Shown here in pieces: positions 26,575-36,697 of a stretch of DNA of 64,000 nt (position 1 is its first letter; the number at the start of each line of letters is the position of its first letter). This DNA comes from Pseudomonas chlororaphis subsp. chlororaphis (lineage in GTDB: Bacteria > Pseudomonadota > Gammaproteobacteria > Pseudomonadales > Pseudomonadaceae), in NCBI RefSeq assembly GCF_003945765.1, contig NZ_CP027712.1, forward strand, positions 4,650,001 to 4,714,000. Direction: 5' to 3'. The notes under the pieces were generated by a model, which did no database searches, was not told where the DNA came from, and was given only the letters and a program-made list of their open reading frames with translations. Position numbers and translations under genes: made by a program.

Positions 26575-28548
26575 ATGCAAACCCCGCTGATCGACCTCAA
26601 GGGCATCCGCAAATCCTATGGCGGTGGCGACACGCCGCAAGTGGACGTGCTGCGTGGCATCGACCTGTCGATCCACGCCGGCGAGTTCGTCGCCATCGTC
26701 GGCGCCTCCGGCTCCGGCAAATCGACGCTGATGAACATCCTCGGCTGCCTCGACCGCCCGACCTCGGGCGAGTACCTGTTCGCCGGGGAAAACGTCGCCC
26801 GGCTGGACAGCGACGAACTGGCCTGGCTGCGTCGCGAGGCCTTCGGCTTCGTGTTCCAGGGCTACCACCTGATTCCCTCTGGCTCGGCCCAGGAAAACGT
26901 CGAGATGCCGGCGATCTATGCCGGCACCCCGGCGGCCGAGCGCCACGCCCGCGCCGCCGCCCTGCTCGACCGCCTGGGCCTGGCCAGCCGCACTGGCAAC
27001 CGCCCGCACCAGTTGTCCGGCGGCCAGCAGCAGCGGGTGTCGATCGCCCGCGCGCTGATGAACGGCGGCCATATCATCCTCGCCGACGAACCCACCGGCG
27101 CCCTCGACAGCCACAGCGGCACCGAGGTCATGAGCCTGCTCGACGAACTGGCCAGCCAGGGCCACGTGGTGATCCTCATCACCCACGACCGCGAAGTCGC
27201 GGCGCGGGCCAAGCGCATCATCGAAATCCGCGACGGCGAGATCATCAGCGACACCGCCGACGAACACCCCGAGGTCCAGGCCAGCGCCAACAGCGGCGCC
27301 CTGCAGGCAGTGGACCTGCGCCAGCGCCTGGCCGACGGCAGCGAACCCAACGGCGCCTGGAAAGGCGAGTTGGTGGATGCCGTGCAGGCGGCCTGGCGGG
27401 TGATGTGGATCAACCGTTTCCGCACCGCCCTGACCCTCTTGGGAATCGTCATCGGCGTGGCCTCGGTGGTGGTGATGCTGGCAGTGGGCGAAGGCAGCAA
27501 ACGCCAGGTCATGGCGCAGATGGGCGCCTTCGGCTCGAACATCATCTACTTGAGCGGCTACTCGCCCAACCCGCGCACGCCCGAGGGCATCGTCACCCTG
27601 GACGACGTCGCGGCCCTGGCCAACCTGCCCCAGGTAAAACGCATCATGCCGGTCAACGGCGCGAAGGCCGGGGTCCGCTTCGGCAACGCCGACTACATGA
27701 GCTATGTGGGTGGCAACGACACCAACTTCCCGGAGATCTTCAACTGGCCCGTGGCCCAGGGCAGCTACTTCAGCGACGCCGACGAACGCTCGGCAGCGGC
27801 GGTGGCGGTGATCGGCCACAAGGTCCGGGAAAAACTCCTCAAGGACGTGGCCAACCCCATCGGCCAATACATCCTGATCGAGAACGTGCCATTCCAGGTG
27901 GTCGGCGTGCTCTCGGAAAAGGGCGCCAGTTCCGGCGACAGCGACAGCGACGACCGCATCGCCGTACCCTACTCCGCCGCCAGCATCCGCCTGTTCGGCG
28001 ACCACAACCCGCAGTACGTGGCGATCGCCGCCGCCGATGCCAGCCGGGTCAAGCAGACCGAACGCGAAATCGACGAACTGATGCTGCGCATGCACGGCGG
28101 CAAACGCGACTTCGAACTGACCAACAACGCCGCCATGATCCAGGCCGAGGCACGGACCCAGAACACCCTGTCGCTGATGCTCGGCGCCATCGCCGCGATC
28201 TCGCTGCTGGTGGGCGGCATCGGGGTGATGAACATCATGCTCATGACCGTGCGCGAACGCACCCGGGAGATCGGCATCCGCATGGCCACCGGCGCCCGCC
28301 AGCGCGACATCCTGCGCCAGTTCCTCACCGAGGCAGTGATGCTCTCGGTGGTCGGCGGCCTGGCCGGGATCGGCGTGGCGCTGATCATCGGCGGCGTACT
28401 GATCCTCAGCGAAGTGGCGGTGGCCTTCTCCCTGGTGGCGGTCCTGGGCGCCTTCGCCTGCGCCCTGGTCACCGGCGTCATCTTCGGCTTCATGCCGGCC
28501 CGCAAAGCTGCCCGGCTCGACCCGGTCACGGCCCTCACCAATGAATGA
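26575..28548 (+). CDS. pvdT: PvdT, MacB-type ABC transporter of the PvdRT-OpmQ pump
   Basis: A 657-residue MacB-like protein with the ATPase domain at the N-terminus and the permease at the C-terminus. The ATPase (about 1-230) has Walker A '[15 protein letters not shown]', signature '[19 protein letters not shown]' and Walker B '[12 protein letters not shown]'. A membrane helix near residue 290 ('[20 protein letters not shown]') leads to a large periplasmic domain and three further C-terminal helices ('[20 protein letters not shown]'). With PvdR and OpmQ it moves pyoverdine from the periplasm across the outer membrane. It overlaps opmQ by eight bases. Confidence 0.94.
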   Translation: MQTPLIDLKGIRKSYGGGDTPQVDVLRGIDLSIHAGEFVAIVGASGSGKSTLMNILGCLDRPTSGEYLFAGENVARLDSDELAWLRREAFGFVFQGYHLIPSGSAQENVEMPAIYAGTPAAERHARAAALLDRLGLASRTGNRPHQLSGGQQQRVSIARALMNGGHIILADEPTGALDSHSGTEVMSLLDELASQGHVVILITHDREVAARAKRIIEIRDGEIISDTADEHPEVQASANSGALQAVDLRQRLADGSEPNGAWKGELVDAVQAAWRVMWINRFRTALTLLGIVIGVASVVVMLAVGEGSKRQVMAQMGAFGSNIIYLSGYSPNPRTPEGIVTLDDVAALANLPQVKRIMPVNGAKAGVRFGNADYMSYVGGNDTNFPEIFNWPVAQGSYFSDADERSAAAVAVIGHKVREKLLKDVANPIGQYILIENVPFQVVGVLSEKGASSGDSDSDDRIAVPYSAASIRLFGDHNPQYVAIAAADASRVKQTEREIDELMLRMHGGKRDFELTNNAAMIQAEARTQNTLSLMLGAIAAISLLVGGIGVMNIMLMTVRERTREIGIRMATGARQRDILRQFLTEAVMLSVVGGLAGIGVALIIGGVLILSEVAVAFSLVAVLGAFACALVTGVIFGFMPARKAARLDPVTALTNE

Positions 28549-29950
28549 TCGACCTATGAAAGCGTCCCTCAGCCTTATCGCCGCCAGCCTGTTACTGGCG
28601 GCCTGCAGCAGCCCCGCGCCGCGCCCGGACAGCGGCCTGCAGGCCCCGCCCGCCTGGCATTCGCCCCATACCGCGGCCGCGCAGCAGGACAATCGCCAAT
28701 GGTGGACCCGCTTCGGCAGCCCGCAACTGGAGCGCCTGATCGAACAGGCCCGCCTGGGCAGCCACGACCTGGCCGCCGCCATGGCCCGGGTGCGCCAGGC
28801 GCAGGCCTCGGCGGTGATCGCCGGCGCGCCGTTGCTGCCGGAGCTCAAGGGAGCGCTCAACGCCAACCGGCAGAAACTGCTGCGCGGCAACGGCTACAGC
28901 CAACTGGACGCCGACAGCAGCAACAAGGCCGTGGACTACTTCGACGCCAGCCTCAGCGCCAGCTATGAAATCGACTTCTGGGGCGGCCGGCGCGCGGCCC
29001 GCGACAGCGCCGTGGAAAGCCTGCGGGCCAGCGAATTCGACCAGGCCACCGTCGAGCTGACCCTGCTCGGCGGCGTCGCCAACAGCTACACCCAGGTGCT
29101 GTCGCTGCGCGAGCAGAGCCGCATCGCCGAACTCAACCTGGCCAATGCGCAAAACGTGCTCAGGCTGGTGCAGACCCGCTATGACTCGGGCTCGGCCACC
29201 GCCCTGGAGCTGGCCCAGCAGAAGAGCCTGGTAGCCGCCCAGCAGCGCCAGTTGCCATTGGTGCAGCAACAGGCCGAGGACGCGCGGATCACCCTCGCCG
29301 CCCTGCTTGGCCAGCCGGTGCAGAGCCTCGACCTCGGCCGGCAACCCTTCGCCCAACTGAGCTGGCCCAGCATCGACTCCGGCGTGCCCAGCGACCTGTT
29401 GAGCCGCCGCCCGGACATCGCCAGCGCCGAAGCCAGGCTCGCCGCCGCCCAGGCCGACGTCACGGTGGCGCGGGCGGCGATGCTGCCCAGCGTCACCCTG
29501 AGCGCCAGCCTCGGTTCGGGCGCCAATTCCGCCTCGGATATCCTGCGCAGCCCCTTCTACAACCTCACCAGCGCCTTGGCGGCGCCGATCTTCAACGCCG
29601 GCCGCCTGAGCGCCGAACGCGACAAGGCGCGGGCGCGCCAGCAAGAGTTGCTGGAAACCTACCGCGGGGCGATCGTCAACGGCTTCGCCGATGTGGAAAA
29701 GGCCCTCGCCAGCATCCGCGGCCTCGATCAGCAGCGGCAATGGCAGAGCGAAGAACTGCGCCAGGCACAGATCGCCTTCGACATCGCCCAGAGCCGCTAC
29801 CAGGCCGGCGCCGCCGACCTGCTGACGGTCCTGGAAACCCAGCGCACCCTGTACGCCGCACAGGACCAGAACGTGCAACTGCGGCTGTCGCGCCTGCAAG
29901 CCAGCATCGCCCTGTACAAGGCTTTGGGGGGCGGCTGGCAAGCCCTCTGA
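28541..29950 (+). CDS. opmQ: OpmQ, outer-membrane factor lipoprotein of the PvdRT-OpmQ pump
   Basis: A 469-residue TolC/OprM-like protein. A lipoprotein signal is present: '[20 protein letters not shown]' with the lipobox LAAC. Two homologous halves of helices and beta strands follow, for example '[20 protein letters not shown]', '[20 protein letters not shown]' and '[20 protein letters not shown]', typical of the NodT family. It forms the trimeric exit duct for PvdRT. Translation may start at 28541, overlapping the pvdT end, or at the ATG at 28556; both give the same signal. A REPIN-like repeat follows 30 bases after the stop. Confidence 0.93.
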   Translation: MNDRPMKASLSLIAASLLLAACSSPAPRPDSGLQAPPAWHSPHTAAAQQDNRQWWTRFGSPQLERLIEQARLGSHDLAAAMARVRQAQASAVIAGAPLLPELKGALNANRQKLLRGNGYSQLDADSSNKAVDYFDASLSASYEIDFWGGRRAARDSAVESLRASEFDQATVELTLLGGVANSYTQVLSLREQSRIAELNLANAQNVLRLVQTRYDSGSATALELAQQKSLVAAQQRQLPLVQQQAEDARITLAALLGQPVQSLDLGRQPFAQLSWPSIDSGVPSDLLSRRPDIASAEARLAAAQADVTVARAAMLPSVTLSASLGSGANSASDILRSPFYNLTSALAAPIFNAGRLSAERDKARARQQELLETYRGAIVNGFADVEKALASIRGLDQQRQWQSEELRQAQIAFDIAQSRYQAGAADLLTVLETQRTLYAAQDQNVQLRLSRLQASIALYKALGGGWQAL

Positions 29951-29978
29951 AAATGTAGATTGCGCACCGCTGCTTCGT

Positions 29979-30142
29979 CTGTAGCCGCTGCCGAGCGCAG
30001 CGAGGCTGCGACCGGGCGCGAAGCGGCCGTGAATCAGGCAACACGGTGTTGCAGACAAATCCCGTGCACAGGCCTCGCGAGGACTGTGTCGGAATGCCGC
30101 CCACCTCGATCGCAGCTTCGCTGCGTTTGGCAGCGGCTACCG
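29979..30142. repeat. REPIN-like inverted repeat between opmQ and pvdP
   Basis: CTGTAGCCGCTGCCGAGCGCAGCGAGGCTGCGACC at the left and TCGCAGCTTCGCTGCGTTTGGCAGCGGCTACC at the right, an inverted pair separated by about 100 bases. It lies between two genes that converge. Confidence 0.8.
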
Positions 30143-30174
30143 GGCCTGGCTGTCTGTACGGGCGGTGAGCATTG

Positions 30175-31800
30175 TTACAGCAACCGCTCACGCACCTTCA
30201 GGTGGCGGGCATACCAGGGCCGCTTGGGCACTTTGCGAAACAGCTCGGCCAGCTTGTCTTCCTCGGCGAAGGTGATGCGCAAAGCCAGCTTCATGGTTTC
30301 CGGGTCCATCTCCACCGAGCGCCCCAGCTGCAGGCCCGGGGTGGTGCTGCAACCGTGGGTGTCCGGGCCCAGCCAGGGGTCGTCGACCTCGACCCAGCGC
30401 CCGGGGGCGAACCAGGGCACGCCGTTGACTTCAAGGCGGCTGACTTCACCCGGATGGAAGCGCTCGTGGGCGCGGAACCAGTCCTCCACGCGGTCGTCGA
30501 TCCAGCCGTGGAAATGCCAGAACACCGGGCTCACATGGGAAGAAAACGGATCGCCGAGGAAATCGTTTTCCGCGGCGTACCAGCGCGCCGAAAAATCCGC
30601 CGGATCGCGGGCGAACGGCACCGGCGCGCCGTTGGAGGGGTCGCGCGGCACCGAGGCCCAGCGCATATGCAGCCAGTCGTGCAGGCCCAATTCCACCTCG
30701 GAACCGAACTGCCCCAGGGTCAGGGTTGACAGGTAGCGCGGGTCGCGGTAACGCGATTCCCAGACCTGGAAGTTGCTGTGGTAGGTCTCGGCGGTCTTGA
30801 TGTCGCTGACCCACTGGGTGTACTCGGCGTCGTCGCTGGCCAGCCAGGTCGGCGGCAGGGCGAAGCCGTCATGGTTGTCGAAATAGCGGGCAAAACCCTG
30901 ACGATCGCGCTCCAGCTCCGGCTGCGGGGTCGGGAAGTTCAGCCAGGACGGCAGGTCCTGCATGGAACGCGCGGAGCCGAGCATGTGCCGGTGCATGAAA
31001 AAGAAGTCGATACCCGAGCCATTGCGATCCTTGCGCTTGCCTCGGGCGTCACGCTCCTGGCCACGCGGGCCGGGCTGCCAGCCGATGCCGCGCAGGGCGT
31101 CGCGTTTTTCTTCGGACAGGGTGTGCCACTTGTCCCGCGAGGCATGCCACAGCTGGTGAAACAGCCGGTGCTCGGGGGAAATCAGCCAGGCCAGCAGCGT
31201 CGGATTCAGGCCGATACGCTGGCGGGCTTCGGGAAACAGCTGCTTGGTGGCGACAAAGCGATTGTCCTGCTCGGACAGCGCCAGCGGCCGGTCCAGGCGC
31301 AGGATACGCCCGCTGAGGGTGCCGCTGCCGGCGTTGCCGAAATCGGCCCAGACCTCGTCGAGCACCACACTGAATTCATAACAGGGCGCGCCGTCGCCGG
31401 CATCGGCGCTGACCAGGCGCCAGTAAAGCTGCTTTGGGTCGGGCGCCAGCAGATCGCCGACTACCCGGTAACGCGGCTCGCCCTCGCCACGCAAGGCCTC
31501 GGCACGGTCCAGGTAGCCGCGCAGGCCGCGCCCGCGCTGGGCAATGTCGAGAAACAGTTCCAACCCCTCGCGCGGCAAGCCCGCCAGGCCGCCGTCCGCG
31601 CCCTCGAAACGCAGGGTCCAGACCCCGCGCAGCTTGTCCGCCAATTGCTGGCCGGCGGTGTCCGCCAGATCGACCGTCGCTTCGCCGGGAGTTTCCGGCT
31701 CCTCCTCACGCGTCAGTTCACGGTGCGCATAAATGGCCGCGGGCACCGCAGCTCCAGTGAGCGCCAAGCCTGCGATAAACCCTCGTCGAGAAATCGTCAT
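30175..31800 (-). CDS. pvdP: PvdP, periplasmic tyrosinase of pyoverdine chromophore maturation
   Basis: A 541-residue copper enzyme. A twin-arginine signal ('TISRRGFIAGLALTGAAVPA') sends it folded to the periplasm. The tyrosinase copper sites are visible in the C-terminal half: 'EHRLFHQLWHASRDKWHTLS' and 'FFFMHRHMLG' for one copper region, 'SPVFWHFHGWIDDRVEDWFR' plus 'AHERFHPGEV' for the other. PvdP hydroxylates and oxidises the D-Tyr/Dab part of ferribactin to dihydropyoverdine. The N-terminal half (about 40-250) is the beta-barrel domain of PvdP. It diverges from pvdMNO, and a PvdS-type box (31846-31869) precedes it. Confidence 0.94.
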   Translation of the reverse strand: MTISRRGFIAGLALTGAAVPAAIYAHRELTREEEPETPGEATVDLADTAGQQLADKLRGVWTLRFEGADGGLAGLPREGLELFLDIAQRGRGLRGYLDRAEALRGEGEPRYRVVGDLLAPDPKQLYWRLVSADAGDGAPCYEFSVVLDEVWADFGNAGSGTLSGRILRLDRPLALSEQDNRFVATKQLFPEARQRIGLNPTLLAWLISPEHRLFHQLWHASRDKWHTLSEEKRDALRGIGWQPGPRGQERDARGKRKDRNGSGIDFFFMHRHMLGSARSMQDLPSWLNFPTPQPELERDRQGFARYFDNHDGFALPPTWLASDDAEYTQWVSDIKTAETYHSNFQVWESRYRDPRYLSTLTLGQFGSEVELGLHDWLHMRWASVPRDPSNGAPVPFARDPADFSARWYAAENDFLGDPFSSHVSPVFWHFHGWIDDRVEDWFRAHERFHPGEVSRLEVNGVPWFAPGRWVEVDDPWLGPDTHGCSTTPGLQLGRSVEMDPETMKLALRITFAEEDKLAELFRKVPKRPWYARHLKVRERLL

Positions 31801-31845
31801 TGCCCTACCTGTGTCAGCCCTGAAGCAGGCCTTATCCCAGCTAGG

Positions 31846-31869
31846 ACGTTTGCAGTGGGGGGAAATTTA
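31846..31869 (-). promoter_or_regulatory. PvdS-dependent promoter (IS box) of pvdP
   Basis: On the minus strand TAAAT (31865-31869), 16 bases, CGT (31846-31848), 46 bases before the pvdP start. Exact match to the pattern. Confidence 0.85.
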
Positions 31870-31919
31870 AGCGGCGCCAACAAAGGTCCGCGCCCGCCGC
31901 GCAGACCGGCCACAGAGCC

Positions 31920-31943
31920 TAATTTTCCCCCGACCTCACTCGT
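31920..31943 (+). promoter_or_regulatory. PvdS-type promoter (IS box, one mismatch) of pvdMNO
   Basis: TAATT (31920-31924, consensus TAAAT), 16 bases, CGT (31941-31943). It is preceded by C as in the extended box and lies 76 bases before the pvdM ATG. It points away from the pvdP box in the same divergent interval. Confidence 0.7.
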
Positions 31944-32018
31944 TCTTCCCAGATAGCAAAGGCGCTGCCCCCGTACCGGCACGCCTGCACTTTGACGGCG
32001 AACCCGACTGAGATGGCA

Positions 32019-33368
32019 ATGACAAAACCACGTTCGAAAAAGGCTCTTTACATCGGTCTGCCGCTGGCCCTGGCCGTCGCTGCCGGAGCAGGCTTTCTGG
32101 CCTGGGACTACTGGCTGCGCGGCAACCCCGGCTACCCGGTCAAGGTGATCAAGCAGGCCGATGAATTGCAGGAGCGCATCCTGTCGTTCGACAGCCACAT
32201 CAGCCTGCCGCTGGACTTCGGCGCCGCCGGCAACGAGTTCGACAAGGACGGCGGTGGCCAGTTCGACCTGGTCAAGGCCAATCGCGGGCGCCTGTCCGGC
32301 GCGGCCCTGACCATCTTCGGCTGGCCGGAAATGTGGAATGGCCCCAACGCACCGCATCGCCCCACCGAGGGCTTTGTCGAGGAAGCGCGCAACCAGCAGG
32401 AGGTCCGTTACAAGATTATCTCCGGCATGGTCCGCGACTTCCCCAACCAGGTCGGCATCGCCTACACCCCGGACGATTTCCGCCGCCTGCACGGCGAAGG
32501 CAAGTTCGCGATCTTCATCAGCATGCTCAACGCCTACCCCCTGGGCAACGACCTGAACCTGCTGGACCTGTGGACCGCCCGCGGCATGCGCATGTTCGGC
32601 TTCAGCTACATCGGCAACAACGCCTGGGCCGACTCCTCGCGGCCGCTGCCGTTCTTCAACGACTCCCCGGACGCCCTCGATGGCCTGTCGGAGATCGGCA
32701 AGCGGGCGGTGCACCGCCTCAACGACCTGGGGGTGATCATCGATGTCTCGCAGATGTCGACCAAGGCCCTGGAGCAGGTGGCGCAGCTAAGCCGCACGCC
32801 GATGGTGGCCTCGCACTCGGCGCCCCGGGCCTCGGTGGATATCCCGCGCAACCTCAGCGACAAGGAAATGCAACTGATCAAGAACAGCGGCGGCGTGGTC
32901 CAGGTGGTCGGCTTCTCGCAGTACCTGCGCCCGCTGACCCAGGCCACCCAGGACAAGCTCAACGCCCTGCGCGCGCGCTTCGACCTGCCGCCGCTGCCGA
33001 ACCTGGCCATGGCCCTGATGCCGGGCGACCCGATCATCTCGGCCTGGCCGGAACAGAAGTTCGGCCAGTACGCCGGCGAGCTGTACGGGATCCTCGAGGA
33101 GGAGCCCAAGGCGACCCTCAAGGACCTGGGCGACGCCATCGACTACACCGTACGCAAGATCGGCATCGACCATGTCGGCATCAGCTCGGACTTCAACGAA
33201 GGCGGCGGGGTCAAGGGCTGGGAGAACGTCGGCGAGATCCGCAACGTCACTGCCGAACTGCTGTCGCGCGGCTACTCGGAGGCGGATATCGCCAAGCTCT
33301 GGGGCGGCAACTTCCTGCGGGTCTGGGACCAGGTGCAGAAAGCCGCGCGCCCGGTAGCCAACCGTTGA
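32019..33368 (+). CDS. pvdM: PvdM, dipeptidase-like periplasmic pyoverdine maturation protein
   Basis: A 449-residue protein of the renal dipeptidase (M19) family. An uncleaved membrane anchor or signal lies near the N-terminus ('ALYIGLPLALAVAAGAGFLA'), placing the rest in the periplasm. The TIM-barrel family marks are 'ILSFDSHISLPLDF' (in place of the usual HxD metal motif), 'LGVIIDVSQMSTKAL', 'PMVASHSAPRAS' and 'IDHVGISSDFNEGGG'. It is needed for PvdP-dependent oxidation of ferribactin in fluorescent pseudomonads; peptidase activity is doubtful. I chose the ATG at 32019 because GAGATGG stands just upstream; starts at 32013 and 31992 exist. First gene of pvdM-N-O. Confidence 0.92.
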   Translation: MTKPRSKKALYIGLPLALAVAAGAGFLAWDYWLRGNPGYPVKVIKQADELQERILSFDSHISLPLDFGAAGNEFDKDGGGQFDLVKANRGRLSGAALTIFGWPEMWNGPNAPHRPTEGFVEEARNQQEVRYKIISGMVRDFPNQVGIAYTPDDFRRLHGEGKFAIFISMLNAYPLGNDLNLLDLWTARGMRMFGFSYIGNNAWADSSRPLPFFNDSPDALDGLSEIGKRAVHRLNDLGVIIDVSQMSTKALEQVAQLSRTPMVASHSAPRASVDIPRNLSDKEMQLIKNSGGVVQVVGFSQYLRPLTQATQDKLNALRARFDLPPLPNLAMALMPGDPIISAWPEQKFGQYAGELYGILEEEPKATLKDLGDAIDYTVRKIGIDHVGISSDFNEGGGVKGWENVGEIRNVTAELLSRGYSEADIAKLWGGNFLRVWDQVQKAARPVANR

Positions 33369-33399
33369 ATTTCCTTGGCCGAACAAGTGAACCCAAGCC

Positions 33400-34692
33400 A
33401 TGACTGACCGCCGTACCTTTCTCAAACAGGCCGGCGTCCTTGCCGCCAGCCTGCCGCTGGGCAATGCCGCCCTCGCCTCCCTGGCCCGGGCCGACGAAGC
33501 CCGCGACAGCACCCCGGCGTCCGGGGACAAATGGCTGCAACTACGCCAACTGTTCAACCAGGACCCGGACTACCTGCACTTTTCCAACTTCCTGGTGACC
33601 TCCCACCCCAAGCCGGTGCGCGACGCCATCGAGCGCCACCGCGCGAGCATCGACCGCAACCCCGGCCTGGCCATGGACTGGGACCTGGAGGAAACCTGGA
33701 AGCGCGAAGCCGAGGTGCGCAAATGGGCCGGGCGCTACCTGGACGCCAAGCCCGGGCAGATCGCCCTGACCGGCAGCACCAGCGAAGGCCTGGCGATGAT
33801 CTACGGCGGCCTCCATGTGCGCCCGGACCAGGAGATCCTCACCACCGTCCACGAGCACTATTCCACCGAGTACAGCCTGGACTTTCGAGTGAAAAAACAA
33901 GGCACCCAGGTGCGCAAGATCAAGCTGTTCGAAAACGCCCATACGGTGTCGGCGGACGAAGTGCTGGGCTCGATCAAGCGCAGCATCCGCCCCAACACCC
34001 GGGTGCTGGGCATGACCTGGGTGCAGTCCGGCAGCGGCGTGAAACTGCCGATCGGGCAGATCGGCCAGCTGGTGGAGGAACTCAACCGCGAGCGCGCCGA
34101 GCAGGAGCGCATCCTCTACGTGGTCGACGGCGTGCACGGCTTCGGCGTGGAAGACCTGAGCTTCCCGGACATGCATTGCGACTTCTTTATCGCCGGCACC
34201 CACAAGTGGATGTTCGGCCCGCGCGGCACCGGCATCGTCTGCGCCCGCTCCGAGGAGCTCAAGGACGTCACCCCGATGACGCCGACCTTCTCCGAAGACA
34301 ACAATTTCGCCACCAGCATGTCGCCCGGCGGCTACCACGCCTTCGAGCACCGCTGGGCGCTGGACGAAGCCTTCAAGCTGCACCTGGAACTGGGCAAGGC
34401 CGAGGTCCAGGCGCGCATTCACAGCCTCAACAGCTACCTGAAACGACGCCTGCAGCAACATCCGCAGATCGAACTGGTAACGCCGCTGAGCAGCGAGCTG
34501 TCCGCCGGCTTCACCTTCTTCCGGGTCAAGGGCAAGGACAGCGACGCGGTCGCCGCCTACCTGATGAAAAACCGCGTGGTGGCCGATGCCGTGGACCGCG
34601 ACGTCGGCCCGGTGATCCGCACCGCGCCCGGGCTGCTCAACGACGAAGCGCAGATCGACCGCTTCATGGACCTGCTGGCGCGCACCCTCTGA
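33400..34692 (+). CDS. pvdN: PvdN, periplasmic PLP-dependent aminotransferase-fold enzyme
   Basis: A 430-residue class V aminotransferase-fold protein with a twin-arginine signal ('TDRRTFLKQAGVLAASLPLG'), so it folds with its cofactor in the cytoplasm before export. The PLP lysine sits in 'FFIAGTHKWMFGPRGTGIVC'; 'LYVVDGVHGFGVED' supplies the cofactor-ring Asp. PvdN converts the chromophore-linked glutamate of pyoverdine to the succinamide form. It follows pvdM by 31 bases and precedes pvdO by 44 bases on the same strand, so the three form an operon. Confidence 0.94.
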   Translation: MTDRRTFLKQAGVLAASLPLGNAALASLARADEARDSTPASGDKWLQLRQLFNQDPDYLHFSNFLVTSHPKPVRDAIERHRASIDRNPGLAMDWDLEETWKREAEVRKWAGRYLDAKPGQIALTGSTSEGLAMIYGGLHVRPDQEILTTVHEHYSTEYSLDFRVKKQGTQVRKIKLFENAHTVSADEVLGSIKRSIRPNTRVLGMTWVQSGSGVKLPIGQIGQLVEELNRERAEQERILYVVDGVHGFGVEDLSFPDMHCDFFIAGTHKWMFGPRGTGIVCARSEELKDVTPMTPTFSEDNNFATSMSPGGYHAFEHRWALDEAFKLHLELGKAEVQARIHSLNSYLKRRLQQHPQIELVTPLSSELSAGFTFFRVKGKDSDAVAAYLMKNRVVADAVDRDVGPVIRTAPGLLNDEAQIDRFMDLLARTL

Positions 34693-34736
34693 GCGCGCGC
34701 CACTGGCGATCCACCTACCTACCCTTGAGATGACTC

Positions 34737-35636
34737 ATGACCATTGAACCGACTCACCCCGCCACCCCACCACTGGCCCTGAAAAAACTCTGCGCCACCT
34801 CCTTGCTCGCCCTGTTCGGCGGCCTGCTGTGCCAGGGCGCACAAGCCGCCACACCGCAACCGGGCCAGGTGTTCAAGGACTGCAAGGACTGCCCGGAAAT
34901 GGTCGTGCTGCCCGCCGGCACCTTCACCATGGGCACTCCGGACGACGAGGTCGGCCGCGAGCCCGACGAAGGCCCGATGCATGACGTGACCTTCGCCAAG
35001 CCCTTTGCCATGAGTCGCTTCCAGATCACCGCCGGCGAATGGGACAGCTACGTCAAGCAGACCGGCGTGGTCATCGCCAATGGCGACACCCGCCCCGGCC
35101 GCGAATGCGTCGCCAGCAAGCCGCGCTACCCGCAAGGCCCACGTCAGCCGGCGGTGTGCATGGACTTCGCCGACGTGAAGGCCTATGTCGCCTGGCTGTC
35201 GAAAAAGACCGGGCACAACTATTCGATGGTCAGCGAGGCCCAGCGCGAATACGCCGCCCGCGCCGGTTCCAAGGGGCCCTTCCCGTTTCCGTTCGATGAA
35301 GGCAAGGGCTACAGCATCGCCAAGCACGCCAACACCTATGGCCCGGCCGATGGCTACAGCTTCAGCTCGCCGGTGGGCAGCTACCCGCCCAATGCGTTCG
35401 GCATGTACGACATGCATGGCAATGTCTATGAATGGATCGCCGACTGCGAACACGCCAACTATGTGGGCGCGCCTACCGATGGCAGTGCCTGGGTAGAGCC
35501 GGGCTGCGAATCGCTGCAGATCCGTGGCAACGACTGGGGCGAGGCTCCGGTGTTCTCGCGTTCGGGTAATCGCAACAATATCTACCCGAGCACCCGCGGC
35601 GACTGGATCGGCTTCCGCGTCGTGCGCGAACTGTAA
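34737..35636 (+). CDS. pvdO: PvdO, formylglycine-generating-enzyme-like oxidase of pyoverdine maturation
   Basis: A 299-residue protein of the FGE/sulfatase-modifying family. A Sec signal peptide ends at 'LLCQGAQAATPQ'. The family fold begins 'EMVVLPAGTFTMGTPDDEVG' and ends 'GNRNNIYPSTRGDWIGFRVV'; 'AFGMYDMHGNVYEWIADCEH' is the characteristic core. PvdO oxidises dihydropyoverdine to the final fluorescent chromophore in the periplasm. It is the last gene of pvdMNO; a REP-like element follows before the convergent pvdF. Confidence 0.92.
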   Translation: MTIEPTHPATPPLALKKLCATSLLALFGGLLCQGAQAATPQPGQVFKDCKDCPEMVVLPAGTFTMGTPDDEVGREPDEGPMHDVTFAKPFAMSRFQITAGEWDSYVKQTGVVIANGDTRPGRECVASKPRYPQGPRQPAVCMDFADVKAYVAWLSKKTGHNYSMVSEAQREYAARAGSKGPFPFPFDEGKGYSIAKHANTYGPADGYSFSSPVGSYPPNAFGMYDMHGNVYEWIADCEHANYVGAPTDGSAWVEPGCESLQIRGNDWGEAPVFSRSGNRNNIYPSTRGDWIGFRVVREL

Positions 35637-35660
35637 CCCCGCGCCCGCGTCGCAGGCTTA

Positions 35661-35701
35661 CGGGGCTGCGCCCCGATCACAGCCTGCGGCAGCGGCTACA
35701 G
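35661..35701. repeat. REP half-element between pvdO and pvdF
   Basis: CGGGGCTGCGCCCCG (a small hairpin) followed by ATCACAGCCTGCGGCAGCGGCTACA, the right arm of the GTAGCCGCTGCCG family, without an obvious left arm. It lies between convergent genes. Confidence 0.7.
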
Positions 35702-35764
35702 ATTGCGATCGACCCGGGGGGCTTGCGAGACAGCGGGCGCCAGGTGCGGCGCCCGCCAATGGGT

Positions 35765-36592
35765 TCAGCCCTGTTGGGCCAGCAACGCCAGGCCTTCATG
35801 CAAGGCCGGGAACAGGCTGTTGTTGAAGTTGTTCCAGCGCAGTTCGAGGATGGTGTCCTCGGGCGCGATCTCGGTGTTGAGCACGTCGTGGAACACCTCG
35901 CCGGAATCGATGCCGTTGTCCACGTAGTGGAACGAGGCACCGGTCATGTACAGCGGCTCGACCGGCTCGGTTTCCCGGGTGGTCCAGTCCACCACCTTCT
36001 GCCCCCGGGCGCCGTACAGCGCATTCCAGGTGGCATAGGCACCGCGGCGCTCGTAAGGCGACTCGAGGCGGGTGATGCCCGGATGGATGTTCATGATCCG
36101 CCGCGCGAAAGGCGCGCCCGGGCGCACCAGCTCGTCGAGGATCACCAGCAGGCCGTCGAGCACCACGATGTCGGCCGCAAGGTCCACCAGGGTGTCGTGC
36201 AGGCGACGCTCGAAATCCTGCTTGCCGGCGATGTGCTCGGCCGTACCGCGCGGATGGCGGCGATAGGTGGACGGCACGCTGAGCAGCAGCTCATTGACCA
36301 GGCGCCCCTGCACGCGCAGGTCCGCCGGGTACAGCCATTGCCGGCCGGGCTGATAGGCGAAGCCGTAGTCGCTCACCAGTTGCCGGTCCCGTGGCGACTG
36401 TTCGTCGTCGTCATACACCACCCCGACCAGGTTATAAGCGTCGCCCAGGGGCGTCTGGTTGAGCGTCTCCACCAGGAACTCCAGCACCGACTTCATGTAG
36501 CGCTCGTGATCCTTGTAGGCCACCGGCTGCCCGGCCTTGTCGGCCGCCGCGTTCCTCAGGGACCAGACATACACCAGATTCTTTTTCGTCAT
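35765..36592 (-). CDS. pvdF: PvdF, N5-hydroxyornithine formyltransferase
   Basis: A 275-residue protein, the length of PAO1 PvdF. It uses N10-formyl-tetrahydrofolate to formylate N5-hydroxyornithine made by PvdA, giving the fOHOrn that chelates iron in pyoverdine. The formyltransferase core is 'RRIMNIHPGITRLESPYERR' (the Asn and His of the active site) with 'GASFHYVDNGIDSGEVF' supplying the later His/Asp; the N-terminus 'KKNLVYVWSLRNAAADKAG' is a PvdF mark. The start at 36592 was chosen over 36652, which would read into the PvdS promoter. Its presence means this strain makes formylated, not acetylated, hydroxyornithine. Confidence 0.94.
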   Translation of the reverse strand: MTKKNLVYVWSLRNAAADKAGQPVAYKDHERYMKSVLEFLVETLNQTPLGDAYNLVGVVYDDDEQSPRDRQLVSDYGFAYQPGRQWLYPADLRVQGRLVNELLLSVPSTYRRHPRGTAEHIAGKQDFERRLHDTLVDLAADIVVLDGLLVILDELVRPGAPFARRIMNIHPGITRLESPYERRGAYATWNALYGARGQKVVDWTTRETEPVEPLYMTGASFHYVDNGIDSGEVFHDVLNTEIAPEDTILELRWNNFNNSLFPALHEGLALLAQQG

Positions 36593-36654
36593 TTGCTCGC
36601 TCTCGCTGAATGGGCCAGGCACGACGTCGTTACGCGTGCACCTGCAGAACAAGA

Positions 36655-36678
36655 ACGAATCAGGTGCCGGGCAATTTA
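36655..36678 (-). promoter_or_regulatory. PvdS-dependent promoter (IS box) of pvdF
   Basis: On the minus strand TAAAT (36674-36678), 16 bases, CGT (36655-36657), 63 bases before the pvdF ATG. Exact match. Confidence 0.85.
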
Positions 36679-36697
36679 TCCACGCCCGCAGCCGCGC

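Noticed and set aside
25270..28890. 1206-codon open frame on the minus strand
   Set aside because: Antisense to pvdR and pvdT, whose motifs (lipoyl, Walker A/B, signature) are clear on the plus strand.
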